Source: Leptolyngbya sp. PCC 7375 (lineage in GTDB: Bacteria > Cyanobacteriota > Cyanobacteriia > Phormidesmidales > Phormidesmidaceae). Taken from it: 64,000 bases of DNA. The notes below the pieces were generated by a model. That model had not been told where the DNA came from and did not search any database. It worked only from the letters and a program-made list of their open reading frames with translations. Shown piece after piece: positions 21,271 to 31,253 of the stretch. Each line of letters opens with the position of its first letter. The first letter of the stretch is position 1. The DNA is taken from assembly GCF_000316115.1 (NCBI RefSeq), contig NZ_JH993793.1, positions 395,517 through 459,516 of the forward strand. The letters are read 5' to 3'. A program made the translations under genes and the position numbers.

Positions 21271-22372
21271 CTGAACGGTAACGATAGTAAGCTGCACAGG
21301 CCCCTTCGGAAGAGACCATCGGAGCACCGAGGGGATGCTCTGGGCAGCACTTAGTCCCAAAGGCAGGGCACTCATGGGGCTTTTTGAAACCTTGTAGGAT
21401 GAGACCGCTGATGCAGGTATTTTCAGAGGGAGAGGGGGAGAGGGGGAGAGGGGGGACGGTCAATCGGTCGGCAAACCGCAATTGAGCATCCAGGTAATCG
21501 TAAGATTTACGTAATCCCAAGCCGCTTTGATCAAGACTGCCCAGACCGCGCCAAACCCGATGAACTACTTGAAACACCTGGTCCATGAGCTGCTGTGCAG
21601 GTTGATTGCCCCGGACTTGAACAGACCGGGTATATTGATTCTCAACCTGCACATTACCCGCTTCTAGCTGCTTTAGGCAGAGATAAATCCCCTGCAAAAT
21701 ATCGACGGGTTCAAAGCCAGTTACCACAATGGGGACGTGGTACTTTTCTGCAATCTCGTGATATGCCCCATAGCCTGTTACCGTACACACATGACCTGCT
21801 GCTAAAAACCCCTGCACCTGACAATCTGGTGATGACAAAATCGCCTCCATAGCCGGAGGAACTAGCACATGGGCTATCAACACTGAAAAATTCTCAACCT
21901 GTTGCTGGTGCGCCTGGTAAACTGCCATGGCCGTTGCTGGAGCCGTAGTCTCAAAGCCAACGGCAAAAAACACCACCTGTCGGTCTGGGTGCTTACGGGC
22001 TAGCGCTAACGCATCCATCGGGGAATATACCATGCGCACATCCCCACCCTGGGCCTTGACACTTAACAAATCTGTAGAGGTGCCGGGGACCCGCAGCATA
22101 TCACCGTAGGAGCAAAAGATAATCTCGGGCTGAGCAGCCAATACTAAGGCCTGATCGATAATTGCCATATCGGTCACACATACAGGACAGCCAGGACCAT
22201 GGATTAAGGTGATATCTGGTGGTAACAGCTGATCGAGACCGTATTTGACGATGGTGTGGGTTTGACCACCGCAAATCTCCATCAGGGTCCAGGGTTGGGT
22301 AATTAGAGATGCAATGGCATCCCCATAATCCTGTACCATCAAACCATCTCGATACTCGTCAACATACTTCAT
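21263..22372 (-). CDS. hypD: hydrogenase maturation protein HypD
   Basis: Iron-sulfur scaffold on which, with HypC, the Fe(CN)2CO group is assembled. Motifs: [34 protein letters not shown], and the C-terminal [31 protein letters not shown] with cluster cysteines. The start is set at [10 protein letters not shown], the usual HypD N-terminus; an in-frame GTG lies 7 codons upstream (22393). Near the C-terminus an 8-bp tandem repeat encodes a Pro/Leu/Ser run absent from typical HypD. It is last in the run nifJ, small ORF, DHODH-like, hypD. Confidence 0.95.
   Translation of the reverse strand: MKYVDEYRDGLMVQDYGDAIASLITQPWTLMEICGGQTHTIVKYGLDQLLPPDITLIHGPGCPVCVTDMAIIDQALVLAAQPEIIFCSYGDMLRVPGTSTDLLSVKAQGGDVRMVYSPMDALALARKHPDRQVVFFAVGFETTAPATAMAVYQAHQQQVENFSVLIAHVLVPPAMEAILSSPDCQVQGFLAAGHVCTVTGYGAYHEIAEKYHVPIVVTGFEPVDILQGIYLCLKQLEAGNVQVENQYTRSVQVRGNQPAQQLMDQVFQVVHRVWRGLGSLDQSGLGLRKSYDYLDAQLRFADRLTVPPLPLSPSPSENTCISGLILQGFKKPHECPAFGTKCCPEHPLGAPMVSSEGACAAYYRYRSAS
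21425..21456. repeat. 8-bp tandem repeat inside hypD
   Basis: AGAGGGGG-type octamer repeated about 3.5 times within the hypD reading frame. Gain or loss of one unit would shift the frame. Confidence 0.75.
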
Positions 22373-22453
22373 CCAGAGACTATCCGATGACACGGATCTA
22401 GAATACCAATCTTTTTAGTCACGGTTCCCACAAATATCAAAGAACCAGATGCA

Positions 22454-23488
22454 TCAGGGAGCCAGATGAATGGAGTGTGGCTGAGGCCGATAACTCTGGA
22501 GCGATTTAATATACTGAGCCCGCTCAAAAGCACTGGGGTCGGGGCAATTTATCTGGCTCATGCTACCCTTCAGCTGGCTAAGAGAAGCATACTCATGGTC
22601 CTGTAACCACCTGCGTAAGGTCTGTTCAACGGTACTAAGATGCTCAATGCCATAACTCAACAGCGCACTAACCATCATGGTCACATCGGCCCCTGCCATT
22701 AACAGTTTGATGACATCCTGGGCATGGTGAATGCCGCCTGTTGCGGCAAAATCAATAGGCATCATGCCATAGAGAATAGCGATCCATCGCAAGGGTAGAC
22801 GTAAATCTTGTGAGGTACTCAGCAGAACATGGGGATACACTTCCAGGGTGTCGATATCGATGTCAGGTTGATAGAAGCGATTGAATAAAACTAAACCATT
22901 TACCCCTGTATGGGAGAGACGATGGGCAAAATTAGCCAGATTTGTAAAATATGGACTGAGTTTGACCGCAATCGGTAGATCAACACTATGGGTCACCGAA
23001 TGCACTATATCTAGATAGGTTTGTTCAACCTGAGAAGACGTTAAGCTTATATCTGTCGGCACAGCATAGAGATTGAGTTCTAAAGCATCGGCACCAGCAG
23101 ACTCAATTTGTTTAGCATAGTTAGCCCAACCATCATTTGTCGTACCGTTCAAGCTGGCAATAATGGGCATATTCACTCGCTGTTTAGCCGCCTGAATATG
23201 CTCTAGATAAGCTTCAGCACTGACATGAAACAAAGGCCGCTGGGGAAAGTAGCTAAGCGCCTCTCCATAGCTTTCAGTTCCCTGGGTTAAATAGTAATCT
23301 AGTTCGAGGCGATCTCTATGTAACTGTTCTTCAAACAACGAATGAAGAACAATCGCCCCGGCACCCGCGTCTTCCATCTGGCGAAGATTATCCAGATTTT
23401 CGGTTAAGGGACCACAGGCACCGACGACCAGAGGAGAACGGAGGGAGAGACCAAGATAAGTGGTAGAAATATCCATAGTATTTATCAT
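22454..23488 (-). CDS. dihydroorotate dehydrogenase-like FMN protein
   Basis: 344-residue TIM-barrel flavoprotein of the DHODH family: LGLSLRSPLVVGACG N-terminus, SLNGTTNDGW, ELNLYAVPTD, VKLSPYFTN, and GGIHHAQDVIKLLMAGAD near the phosphate-binding end. The pyrimidine enzyme is normally encoded elsewhere; this group is commonly found beside pyruvate:ferredoxin oxidoreductase, as here, so a ferredoxin-linked redox role is more likely than pyrimidine synthesis. An alternative start lies four codons in (MDISTTYL). It lies between nifJ and hypD on one probable transcript. Confidence 0.85.
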   Translation of the reverse strand: MINTMDISTTYLGLSLRSPLVVGACGPLTENLDNLRQMEDAGAGAIVLHSLFEEQLHRDRLELDYYLTQGTESYGEALSYFPQRPLFHVSAEAYLEHIQAAKQRVNMPIIASLNGTTNDGWANYAKQIESAGADALELNLYAVPTDISLTSSQVEQTYLDIVHSVTHSVDLPIAVKLSPYFTNLANFAHRLSHTGVNGLVLFNRFYQPDIDIDTLEVYPHVLLSTSQDLRLPLRWIAILYGMMPIDFAATGGIHHAQDVIKLLMAGADVTMMVSALLSYGIEHLSTVEQTLRRWLQDHEYASLSQLKGSMSQINCPDPSAFERAQYIKSLQSYRPQPHSIHLAP

Positions 23489-23598
23489 TGATTAGGGAAC
23501 TGAGAAGATATTTTTTGCACATAGCTCAAGCCATACGTGATCGCTGAAAGATTTAGGTGGCAACAGCCATGTGCGGCACAAACCATCGGTGTGTGATA

Positions 23599-23751
23599 CT
23601 AAACGTTGAGGCCCCACAGCAAATACACAGGCTTAATTACACTGGGATCTTGACTAACCCATAGAGCCCACAGTAGAGCGATTACAGCCAACAGCCACCA
23701 CTTCAAAGGTTTCCATCTCAAGGGATTGCGACTTACGTGAATGTCAGTCAT
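23599..23751 (-). CDS. single-helix small membrane protein
   Basis: 50 residues with one transmembrane helix (about 13-30, KWWLLAVIALLWALWV) and basic N-terminus. Its ATG overlaps the nifJ stop in an ATGA, so translation is coupled to NifJ. No family recognised; it might tether the oxidoreductase to the membrane. Confidence 0.7.
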   Translation of the reverse strand: MTDIHVSRNPLRWKPLKWWLLAVIALLWALWVSQDPSVIKPVYLLWGLNV

Positions 23752-26700
23752 GGTTTTTCTTCTCCTAACGCAGCTAAATATTGATATAGTTGCCACCGAG
23801 TTTGTACATCCTGTTGTGCCTGCTGCAACAGGTCTTTGGCTACCTGAGGCTGGCTATGCACCAACATCTTGAACCGATTTTCAGCGTACATGGACTGTTC
23901 TAACGGTAGCTTCGGTGCACGACTATCTACAATTAGGGGATTTTCGCCAGATGAACGACGGCGAGGATCGTAGCGGTAGAGCAGCCAGCGACCGGAATCA
24001 ACAACTGCTTTTTGATGGCTCATGGCAGCGGACATATTAATTCCGTGGGCAATGCAGTGGGCATAGGCAATGATCATAGACGGCCCATCATAGGATTCGG
24101 CCTCCAGGAAGGCTTTAAGGGTATGTTCATCACGCGCGCCCATGGCTACACTAGCGACATAAGCATGACCATAGGTCATGGCCATTAGACCCAGGTCTTT
24201 CTTAGGTGTTGTTTTACCACCTGCTGCAAACTTGGCAACAGCGCCTCTAGGGGTAGCTTTAGATTGTTGTCCACCGGTGTTGGAATAGACTTCTGTGTCG
24301 AGAACAAGGATATTGACGTTGCGATCGCAACTCAACACATGGTCCAACCCGCCATAGCCAATATCATAGGCCCAGCCATCCCCCCCTACAATCCAGACAC
24401 TCTTTTTTACCAGATAGTCTGTCAGGGGCAACAACCGCTGAATCTTATCCTTCAGCTCTATCGAAATCTCCTGTACTATCAATTTCTCCAACAAGCCTTT
24501 AAGCTGAGCTACACGCTCTCGTTGCTCGACAATATCAGCCTCATCTGTTTGCTGGGCTTGCAGAATCTGTTTGACTAATTGTTCCATATGAGAAAAGCCA
24601 ACTTCTACAACCATCTCTGCATCGACCTGCTGTAGTAGTTCAGCTGCGTAGGCAGCCTGTTTATCAATGGACACCCGGAATCCTAAACCAAATTCAGCAT
24701 TGTCTTCAAACAATGAATTTGACCAAGCTGGCCCCCGTCCATCTGCATTATGGCTCCAGGGAGTAGTGGGCAGATTGCCTCCATAAATAGAGGAACAGCC
24801 AGTGGCATTGGCCACCAGTAAGCGGTCGCCAAAGAGCTGAGTTAACAACTTCAAATAGGGTGTTTCACCACAACCTGAACAGGCTCCAGAAAACTCAAAC
24901 AAGGGCTGCTGCATTTGCTGCTGACTGATCTTGTGAAGATTCAGCTGCTGCCGATCCGGGTTCGGTAGATTCTTAAAGAACTCCCAGTTAGGTTTCTCCT
25001 GCTGCCGTAGATCAACAATATTTCGACCATTCCCATTTACTGATGTTTCTTGGTAGACAGGGGTCATATTGATCGCTTTAAGTCGAGGAATTGACTTATT
25101 TTTAGCCGGGCACACATCGACACAGATACCGCACCCCGTGCAGTCTTCAGCCGCCACCTGGAGGGTAAATTCTTGCCCCGACCACTCACGAGCGGTGGCA
25201 TGCTTAAAGGTTGGCGGGACGCCATCCAATGCCTCTGGTTCATAAACCTTGCTACGGATGACGCCATGGGGACAAGCCATCACACACTTGCCACACTGGA
25301 CACAGATATCTGGATCCCATACAGGAATTGTCTGGGCAATATTTCGTTTCTCCCATTGAGCAGTGCCCGTTGGATAGGTACCATCACAGGGTAAGGCACT
25401 GACAGGAATGGTATCTCCCTGGCGTTGCATCATTTTACCGAGAACGTTTTTTACAAAGGCAGGCGCTGCCTCTGCCACAGGAGACTTTAAAGGAGGAATC
25501 TTGCCAACTTGTATTGCTGCTGGCAAAGGAATCTTATACAAATATTGCAGCGTTTGATCCACGGCCTCCAGGTTCATTAATACAACCTTGTCACCTTTTT
25601 TGGCATAGGTTTTAGAAATAGAGGTCCGAATAGCACCCATGGCCTCTGTGGTTGGCAAAATCTTAGATAGGGCAAAGAAGCAGGTTTGCATCACCGTATT
25701 GATCCGGCCTCCCAACCCAACGGATCGAGCGACTTCATAGGCATTAATGACATATACCTCAAGGTGTTTTTGGAGAATTTGGGTCTGAATCCGTTCGGGT
25801 AGCTTATCCCATACCTGTTCTAGGACATACGGCGAATTTAACAACAACGTAGCCCCTGACATAGCAGGCCCTAAAATATCCAGATGATCTAATAGCATCC
25901 ATTGGTGACAGGCAATAAAATTAGCCTGGTTAATTAGATAAGGGGCATGGATAGCATCAGGACCGAAGCGCAGGTGAGAGATGGTGACCGAACCTGACTT
26001 TTTCGAATCGTAGACAAAGTAGCCTTGGGCATGATTATCAGTTGTCTCACCAATAATCTTGATGGTATTTTTATTAGCACCAACCGTACCATCTGAACCT
26101 AGACCGTAGAAAACTGCACGGATAGTCTGCTCTGGCTCGATGGAAAATGTGGCATCATAGGCCCAACTGGTATGGGTCACATCATCGTCAATGCCGATGG
26201 TAAAGTGATTTTGGGGCTCTTGCTGATTATGTTGAAACCCATCCAGTAAAAGATTATCAAAAACAGCTTTGACCATTGCTGGGGTAAATTCTTTTGACGA
26301 GAGTCCATACCGCCCGCCCACAACCACCGGCAACTGATGGTCTACTGTGGTGAAATGTGATTCTATCAGGGCTGAGAGGACGTCTAAATAGAGAGGTTCA
26401 CCCGCTCCCCCTGGCTCCTTAGTGCGATCTAAGACAGAAATCGCCTTGACGGTTTTGGGAAGAACTGCCGCAAATCGTTGGACATCAAAGGGGCGATAGA
26501 GTCGGACTTTGACCACACCGACATTTTCTCCTATCTCATTAAGGGCGTCTACAGTCGCCTGAGCTGTTTCACAGCCAGATCCCATTAACACCATCACTCT
26601 TTCTGCATTAGGATCACCATAATATTGGAATGGCTGATACTGTCGCCCCGTGAGTTGGGCAAATCTATCCATTGCCTGTTCGACAATATCCACACAGCGG

Positions 26701-27428
26701 GGATAGTAAAGGTTTACAGCTTCCCGTGCCTGGAAGAACACATCAGGATTCTGGGCCGTACCTCGCATCACCGGATGGTCAGGACTCAGAGCCCGTTGAC
26801 GGTGTTGAGTAATTGGCTCATTATCGATCAGAGAACGTAAACTCTCCTGGGAAAGAAGATCTATCTTTTGAATCTCGTGGGAGGTGCGAAAACCATCAAA
26901 AAAGTGGATAAAGGGAATACGACTGGCGAAGGAAGCGATTGTTGCGATCGCAGCCATATCCTGTGCCTCTTGCACCGACGCAGAACACAGCATGCCAAAC
27001 CCGGTACTGCGAGCCGCCATCACATCACTATGGTCCCCAAAAATGGACAGGGCCTGAGCCGCTACCGACCGCGCTGCGACATGAATGACACAGGGCGTCA
27101 GTTCACCCGCAATCTTGTAGAGATTTGGCAGCATCAACAGCAACCCCTGGGAAGCCGTAAACGTAGTTGTTAACGCCCCTGTCTGCAATGAACCATGCAT
27201 CGCCCCTGCGACACCGCCTTCACTTTGCATTTCCACAATGGCAGGCACCGTTCCCCAAAGATTAGGCTTGTTGCCAGCTGCCCAGACATCCGCCCATTCC
27301 CCCATAGGTGACGCCGGGGTGATTGGGTAAATTGCAATCACTTCATTGAGGGCATAGGCCACCCGTGCGACGGCTTCGTTGCCATCTAAGGTGGCAAATC
27401 GAGATTGAACAGGTATAGAGGTTTGCAT
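23748..27428 (-). CDS. nifJ: pyruvate:ferredoxin (flavodoxin) oxidoreductase
   Basis: Oxidises pyruvate and CoA to acetyl-CoA and CO2 while reducing ferredoxin or flavodoxin, the entry to anaerobic fermentation. 1226 residues in the single-chain order: TPP pyrimidine domain (YPITPASPMGEW), domain II/III, EKR region, two 4Fe-4S motifs CVQCGKCVMACP (about 708) and CTGCGICVDVCP (about 763), then the TPP pyrophosphate domain with CSGCGETPY and NATGCSSIYGG. It heads an operon with a small membrane protein, the DHODH-like gene and hypD, from the promoter at 27492-27524. No nitrogen-fixation genes are near, so the role is fermentative. Confidence 0.97.
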   Translation of the reverse strand: MQTSIPVQSRFATLDGNEAVARVAYALNEVIAIYPITPASPMGEWADVWAAGNKPNLWGTVPAIVEMQSEGGVAGAMHGSLQTGALTTTFTASQGLLLMLPNLYKIAGELTPCVIHVAARSVAAQALSIFGDHSDVMAARSTGFGMLCSASVQEAQDMAAIATIASFASRIPFIHFFDGFRTSHEIQKIDLLSQESLRSLIDNEPITQHRQRALSPDHPVMRGTAQNPDVFFQAREAVNLYYPRCVDIVEQAMDRFAQLTGRQYQPFQYYGDPNAERVMVLMGSGCETAQATVDALNEIGENVGVVKVRLYRPFDVQRFAAVLPKTVKAISVLDRTKEPGGAGEPLYLDVLSALIESHFTTVDHQLPVVVGGRYGLSSKEFTPAMVKAVFDNLLLDGFQHNQQEPQNHFTIGIDDDVTHTSWAYDATFSIEPEQTIRAVFYGLGSDGTVGANKNTIKIIGETTDNHAQGYFVYDSKKSGSVTISHLRFGPDAIHAPYLINQANFIACHQWMLLDHLDILGPAMSGATLLLNSPYVLEQVWDKLPERIQTQILQKHLEVYVINAYEVARSVGLGGRINTVMQTCFFALSKILPTTEAMGAIRTSISKTYAKKGDKVVLMNLEAVDQTLQYLYKIPLPAAIQVGKIPPLKSPVAEAAPAFVKNVLGKMMQRQGDTIPVSALPCDGTYPTGTAQWEKRNIAQTIPVWDPDICVQCGKCVMACPHGVIRSKVYEPEALDGVPPTFKHATAREWSGQEFTLQVAAEDCTGCGICVDVCPAKNKSIPRLKAINMTPVYQETSVNGNGRNIVDLRQQEKPNWEFFKNLPNPDRQQLNLHKISQQQMQQPLFEFSGACSGCGETPYLKLLTQLFGDRLLVANATGCSSIYGGNLPTTPWSHNADGRGPAWSNSLFEDNAEFGLGFRVSIDKQAAYAAELLQQVDAEMVVEVGFSHMEQLVKQILQAQQTDEADIVEQRERVAQLKGLLEKLIVQEISIELKDKIQRLLPLTDYLVKKSVWIVGGDGWAYDIGYGGLDHVLSCDRNVNILVLDTEVYSNTGGQQSKATPRGAVAKFAAGGKTTPKKDLGLMAMTYGHAYVASVAMGARDEHTLKAFLEAESYDGPSMIIAYAHCIAHGINMSAAMSHQKAVVDSGRWLLYRYDPRRRSSGENPLIVDSRAPKLPLEQSMYAENRFKMLVHSQPQVAKDLLQQAQQDVQTRWQLYQYLAALGEEKP

Positions 27429-27491
27429 GATGGTTTCTCAACGCTGTGTTAGCGGCTTCACCAGGACATGAATACCGTATCTACAGTATTT

Positions 27492-27524
27492 AGATTAAGA
27501 AAATAGTTTGAGGAACTTGTGAAG
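27492..27524 (-). promoter_or_regulatory. CCTCA direct-repeat promoter (nifJ operon)
   Basis: CTTCACAAGTTCCTCAAA, 9 bp, then TAATCT; expected transcript start about 55 nt before nifJ. Confidence 0.85.
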
Positions 27525-27587
27525 ACCAATCATTTTTATTTTTTGGTAAAAATTATTCCACAAGTGTCATCCCATTTGGCTAAATTG

Positions 27588-27603
27588 TTATCTAAGTGTC
27601 AAT
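27588..27603. repeat. 16-bp element shared with hoxU upstream region
   Basis: TTATCTAAGTGTCAAT, identical to 50967-50982. Both copies lie upstream of a CCTCA promoter (nifJ, hoxU). It may be a second regulator site. Confidence 0.5.
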
Positions 27604-27756
27604 CAAACCAGACACTTTGGGCCATCAACAGATGGAGAAAGCAAACATTGAGACAGTTAAGCGAGAGTTTGCTAAGGCAGGCAAAACTTTATCGCCATCT
27701 GCATTAGGCGCTTGCGCTTAAATAATCACCCCACCATCACTCATCCACCCATTTAT

Positions 27757-27793
27757 AGCCCAACCTGGATCTTTAGTTTTGTGCAGTTCCCTT
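27757..27793. repeat. dispersed 38-bp intergenic repeat, copy 2
   Basis: Near-identical to 17884-17921; preceded by an octamer-like CATCCACCCAT stretch. It lies in the 540-bp gap between nifJ and lon, which otherwise has no gene. Confidence 0.6.
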
Positions 27794-27888
27794 AGGGCTC
27801 ACTCTAGGGGTACCAACATAAAGCGGGACGATTTACTAAGGAATCTAGAGTTCGGAATTAGGAATTCGGAGTTCGGAATGCCCTCCCT

Positions 27889-27916
27889 TTCCGACTTCCG
27901 ACTTCCGACTTCCGAC
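27889..27916. repeat. heptamer tandem repeat (TTCCGAC)4
   Basis: Four exact 7-bp units. The preceding 40 bp contain GGAATTCGGAGTTCGGAAT, partly complementary, so a hairpin can form downstream of lon. Confidence 0.85.
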
Positions 27917-27967
27917 TTCAGTCCTAGCCAAGATTTCCCGGCTTAAATTGATACCCCACTCTAGCGT

Positions 27968-30484
27968 TTAATTCAACATTTCTGCTCCCGTTACGGGCTG
28001 GTGGTGGTGACCATTATTTGCAGAGTCTAGAGAGTTGGATATCAGGGCATGTTGGAGGATTTGTTCGATGCGATCGCACCCAACAAACTCCATCTCCTGC
28101 CTAACATGGTCTGGCACATCCATCAGATCCTTTTCATTTTGCCGTGGCAACAGTACTCGACGAATACCCACCCGGTGGGCTGCCAATACCTTCTCCCGAA
28201 TACCGCCAACGGGTAGCACATCACCACTCAGATCAATCTCCCCAGTCATGGCCATATCCGTACGGACCGGTTGATTTAGCAATAGCGATGCAATTGCCGT
28301 CAGCATCGTCACCCCTGCAGAGGGACCATCTTTGGGAATCGCCCCTGCCGGCACATGTAAATGTAATCCATTACTCTTTAGTTGAGATAGCTCAATGCCC
28401 AACTCCTGCGCATGGGCCCAAATATAGGAGCGAGCGATCTGCACAGACTCTTCCATCACATCGCCTAACTGTCCAGTTAAGGTGACTTCCCTCAGCTCGG
28501 GCAGTAACACCGCCTCGACAAAAAGAACATCACCGCCCGCCAGAGTCCAGGCCAACCCTGTTGCCACCCCTGGCTGCGGCCGTTGTCGTCGATTATCCCG
28601 TAGATAGCGCGGCGGACCCAATAAGGTTTCCAACTGTTCAGGGTGGATATTGACAGACGTAGCTTCTCCAGTCGCATACTTCACTGCAATTTTGCGACAC
28701 AGGCTGCCCAGTTGCTGCTCCAGACGACGAACACCGGCTTCGCGGGTGTAGTCGTCGATGATCTGGCGTAGGGCTACCTCCGGTAAAATAATCGCATCTT
28801 TGGGCAACCCAGCTTTTTCTAGCTGTCGTGGTAGTAAGTAGGTTTGTGCAATCGCTAGCTTATCGAGATCGGAATAACCTGAGAGTTCTACAAGTTCCAA
28901 CCGATCTAGCAAGGGTGGAGACACCTTTGAGAGATCGTTGGCCGTGCCAATAAAAATCACCTGGGACAGATCAAAGTCCACATCCAAGTACAAGTCATGG
29001 AAGCAATAGTTTTGCTGTGGATCCAAAATTTCCAACAATACCGACGCCGGATCGCCCCGGTAATCCATACCTACCTTATCCAGCTCATCTAGCATAATCA
29101 CCGGGTTCTTCACACCAGCCCGATGGATTGCCTGAATAATCCGTCCCGGCATCGCCCCGATATAGGTACGACGGTGCCCCCGCAATTCTGCCTCATCTCG
29201 TAGACCACCTAGACTAATACGTTCAAAGGGACGCCCCAATGCCCGAGCAATCGATCGTCCCAGGCTAGTTTTACCGACACCTGGCGGCCCAACAAAACAA
29301 ACTACCGTCCCAACAGCGTAACGTTCCGCCTGCTCCCTAATCGACTCATCAGTATCAGAGGGCTGCTGTCGATGCTTGAGTTTGAAGGTGGCTAAATGCT
29401 CAATAATTCGTTCTTTTACCTTCTCTAGACCATAGTGGTCTGCATCTAGAACAGTATTAGCATTTTGCAAATCTAAATTATCTTCGACGGTCTTCTGCCA
29501 GGGCATTTCTAGCAACCAATCCAGATAGGTGCGAATAACTCCACCCTCGGCAGAACTACTACCGATTCGTTCGAGGCGCGCCAGCTCTCGCTTGACTTGT
29601 TTTTCAGCCACTTCTGGTAAGGCTGTCGCGTCAAGAGTCTTACGTAGTTCAGCAATTTCTTCCTGATCGGGATTACCCTGTCCCAGCTCCTCTTGAATTT
29701 TCTTTAATTGCTGCCGCAGGAAAAACTCTCGCTGCTGCTCATCAATTTCCTTTTTGGTTTCCCCTAAAATTTGACTACGGAGCCGTTGTTCCTCGACATG
29801 TTTTTGTAAGTTACCTAACACCTGCCTTAATAGCGTCTCTAAGTCATTTTCAGCCAATGCTGCCTGGGTTTCAGTCACATCTTGCTGCATTAGGATAACT
29901 GATTGATAAGCAATTTGGACCGCATCGTCATTACGGCTCAAAACGGCTAACAATTCGTCAGGAAAATTAGGATTAAGAGATGCGGCCTCTTCCCAAAGAG
30001 ACTTGATGGCATCAACTAAGGCATTGATCTTTGTAACCTCTCCCCCATCGGCTACAGCAGCTTCCACGGTCAACGCAGGTAGCCTGCAAAACTCTACTTC
30101 AAATCCTTGCTTGGTTACGTGTAATTTCTCTATCTGTATACGCTCTAACCCCTCAATCAGCAACTGAATAGGACCAATGGGTAGCCGTGCCATTCGCCGC
30201 ACCACACCGAGGGTGGCAACAGAATATAGATCCGATAAATTTTTTGCTTCTGCCTCTGCATCACGAGCCTTAGCTAATCTCTCTAGACACTCTGGACGCA
30301 TCGCTGCAATCACCAGCTGCTTGCCCTCTGTAGCTACCGCTGTTTCTACGGAGGCAATAGAATGGGGACGTCCCGCCACTATTGGCAGAGTAATACTGGG
30401 CAATAGTACAGTATCCCGCACTGGCAGTAGAAAACCAGATTCGAATTGAGTCAAGTTTTTAGCGGAATGGGGTAGCCACAGCAT
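27968..30484 (-). CDS. lon: ATP-dependent Lon protease (LonA)
   Basis: Cytosolic AAA+ serine protease. 838 residues from [10 protein letters not shown], chosen because GGGGAG lies 9 nt upstream. The LON substrate-binding domain spans about 10-210, followed by a coiled-coil segment ([19 protein letters not shown]), Walker [10 protein letters not shown] (about 397), and the protease domain with catalytic Ser in KDGPSAG (about 720) and Lys in [10 protein letters not shown] (about 763). Most cyanobacteria lack LonA, so this copy is accessory. A slightly variant CCTCA-type promoter lies about 150 bp upstream. Confidence 0.95.
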   Translation of the reverse strand: MLWLPHSAKNLTQFESGFLLPVRDTVLLPSITLPIVAGRPHSIASVETAVATEGKQLVIAAMRPECLERLAKARDAEAEAKNLSDLYSVATLGVVRRMARLPIGPIQLLIEGLERIQIEKLHVTKQGFEVEFCRLPALTVEAAVADGGEVTKINALVDAIKSLWEEAASLNPNFPDELLAVLSRNDDAVQIAYQSVILMQQDVTETQAALAENDLETLLRQVLGNLQKHVEEQRLRSQILGETKKEIDEQQREFFLRQQLKKIQEELGQGNPDQEEIAELRKTLDATALPEVAEKQVKRELARLERIGSSSAEGGVIRTYLDWLLEMPWQKTVEDNLDLQNANTVLDADHYGLEKVKERIIEHLATFKLKHRQQPSDTDESIREQAERYAVGTVVCFVGPPGVGKTSLGRSIARALGRPFERISLGGLRDEAELRGHRRTYIGAMPGRIIQAIHRAGVKNPVIMLDELDKVGMDYRGDPASVLLEILDPQQNYCFHDLYLDVDFDLSQVIFIGTANDLSKVSPPLLDRLELVELSGYSDLDKLAIAQTYLLPRQLEKAGLPKDAIILPEVALRQIIDDYTREAGVRRLEQQLGSLCRKIAVKYATGEATSVNIHPEQLETLLGPPRYLRDNRRQRPQPGVATGLAWTLAGGDVLFVEAVLLPELREVTLTGQLGDVMEESVQIARSYIWAHAQELGIELSQLKSNGLHLHVPAGAIPKDGPSAGVTMLTAIASLLLNQPVRTDMAMTGEIDLSGDVLPVGGIREKVLAAHRVGIRRVLLPRQNEKDLMDVPDHVRQEMEFVGCDRIEQILQHALISNSLDSANNGHHHQPVTGAEMLN

Positions 30485-30636
30485 GGTTATTATCTCCCCT
30501 ATTTTGATGGATAATTGCTCGACAACATAGAAACTTTTTCTCGTTTGGGAGCAACTGTTTTTTGTTATCAAGCATTATAGAATCAATCTCTATCAGCTCT
30601 GCCAATGGAGAATGTAATTGCCTTTGGTCCATCTCT

Positions 30637-30670
30637 AGTATAAAGCGAATGGGATGACGATCTTGTGAGT
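30637..30670 (-). promoter_or_regulatory. CCTCA direct-repeat promoter, variant (lon)
   Basis: ACTCACAAGATCGTCATC, 10 bp, then TATACT. The second half-site is weaker and the spacing one longer than in the consensus. Confidence 0.62.
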
Positions 30671-30774
30671 TAAACCGTACTTACTAATCACTGAGTGTGG
30701 TGAGATATGTAACGGTTTATTGCATCTACCAACTGATCAGGATACTGAGAACCAACCATCTCCAACCTAGGCTG

Positions 30775-31011
30775 CTAAACCGCTGAACTTCTTGATAGTT
30801 CATTAGATGGCTCCTTCATAATCGCCTTGTCTAGTTCCCACAAGGGGAGTTCTCTAATTACATCGCTCACCGGCATAGGCAGATGGTCAACCATCAACTC
30901 TACTCTGGTAATGGAAATACAGCTCACCAGACAGTACAAGGTCAAGAAAATCGCCGTATAGGATAATATCCCCAAAGATAAGCAACCCCCTTTGCCAAAA
31001 TCTGTAGCCAA
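30775..31011 (-). CDS. small membrane protein, unknown
   Basis: 78 residues from a TTG start supported by GGAGG seven nt upstream; the only ATG nearby is too close to that site and in another frame. One hydrophobic helix (about 11-33, with YCLVSC) is followed by a charged cytoplasmic tail. Expressed divergently from the Psb28-like gene by the promoter at 31063-31095. No family recognised. Confidence 0.58.
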   Translation of the reverse strand: MATDFGKGGCLSLGILSYTAIFLTLYCLVSCISITRVELMVDHLPMPVSDVIRELPLWELDKAIMKEPSNELSRSSAV

Positions 31012-31062
31012 TCATGGCCTCCCCTCAGAAACTCACTCTCCTATAGCTAGAACCTCATCTTC

Positions 31063-31095
31063 AGCGTAGGTAATGAAAATGAGGAATTCGTGAGT
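31063..31095 (-). promoter_or_regulatory. CCTCA direct-repeat promoter (small membrane protein)
   Basis: ACTCACGAATTCCTCATT, 9 bp, then TACGCT. Back-to-back with the next site. Confidence 0.78.
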
Positions 31096-31123
31096 ATATC
31101 CTGCCGGTTCCCCATATTCGCCA

Positions 31124-31156
31124 CCTCATAAAGTTCTCACGTTTCATGTCTACCCT
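31124..31156 (+). promoter_or_regulatory. CCTCA direct-repeat promoter (psb28-like)
   Basis: CCTCATAAAGTTCTCACG, 9 bp, then TACCCT. It diverges from the site at 31063-31095. Confidence 0.8.
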
Positions 31157-31253
31157 ATAGACATACTTATTAGTGACAGAAGGTCAATTCGTATCAGATA
31201 AACCCAGTGGCCCTGCTCAAGCCAGCAGCAATAGAAGAGAAGGAATGACCATA

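Noticed and set aside
31173..31253. Longer N-terminus of the Psb28-like protein
   Set aside because: The extra residues have no family match, and the ATG at 31254 has the better-spaced ribosome site.
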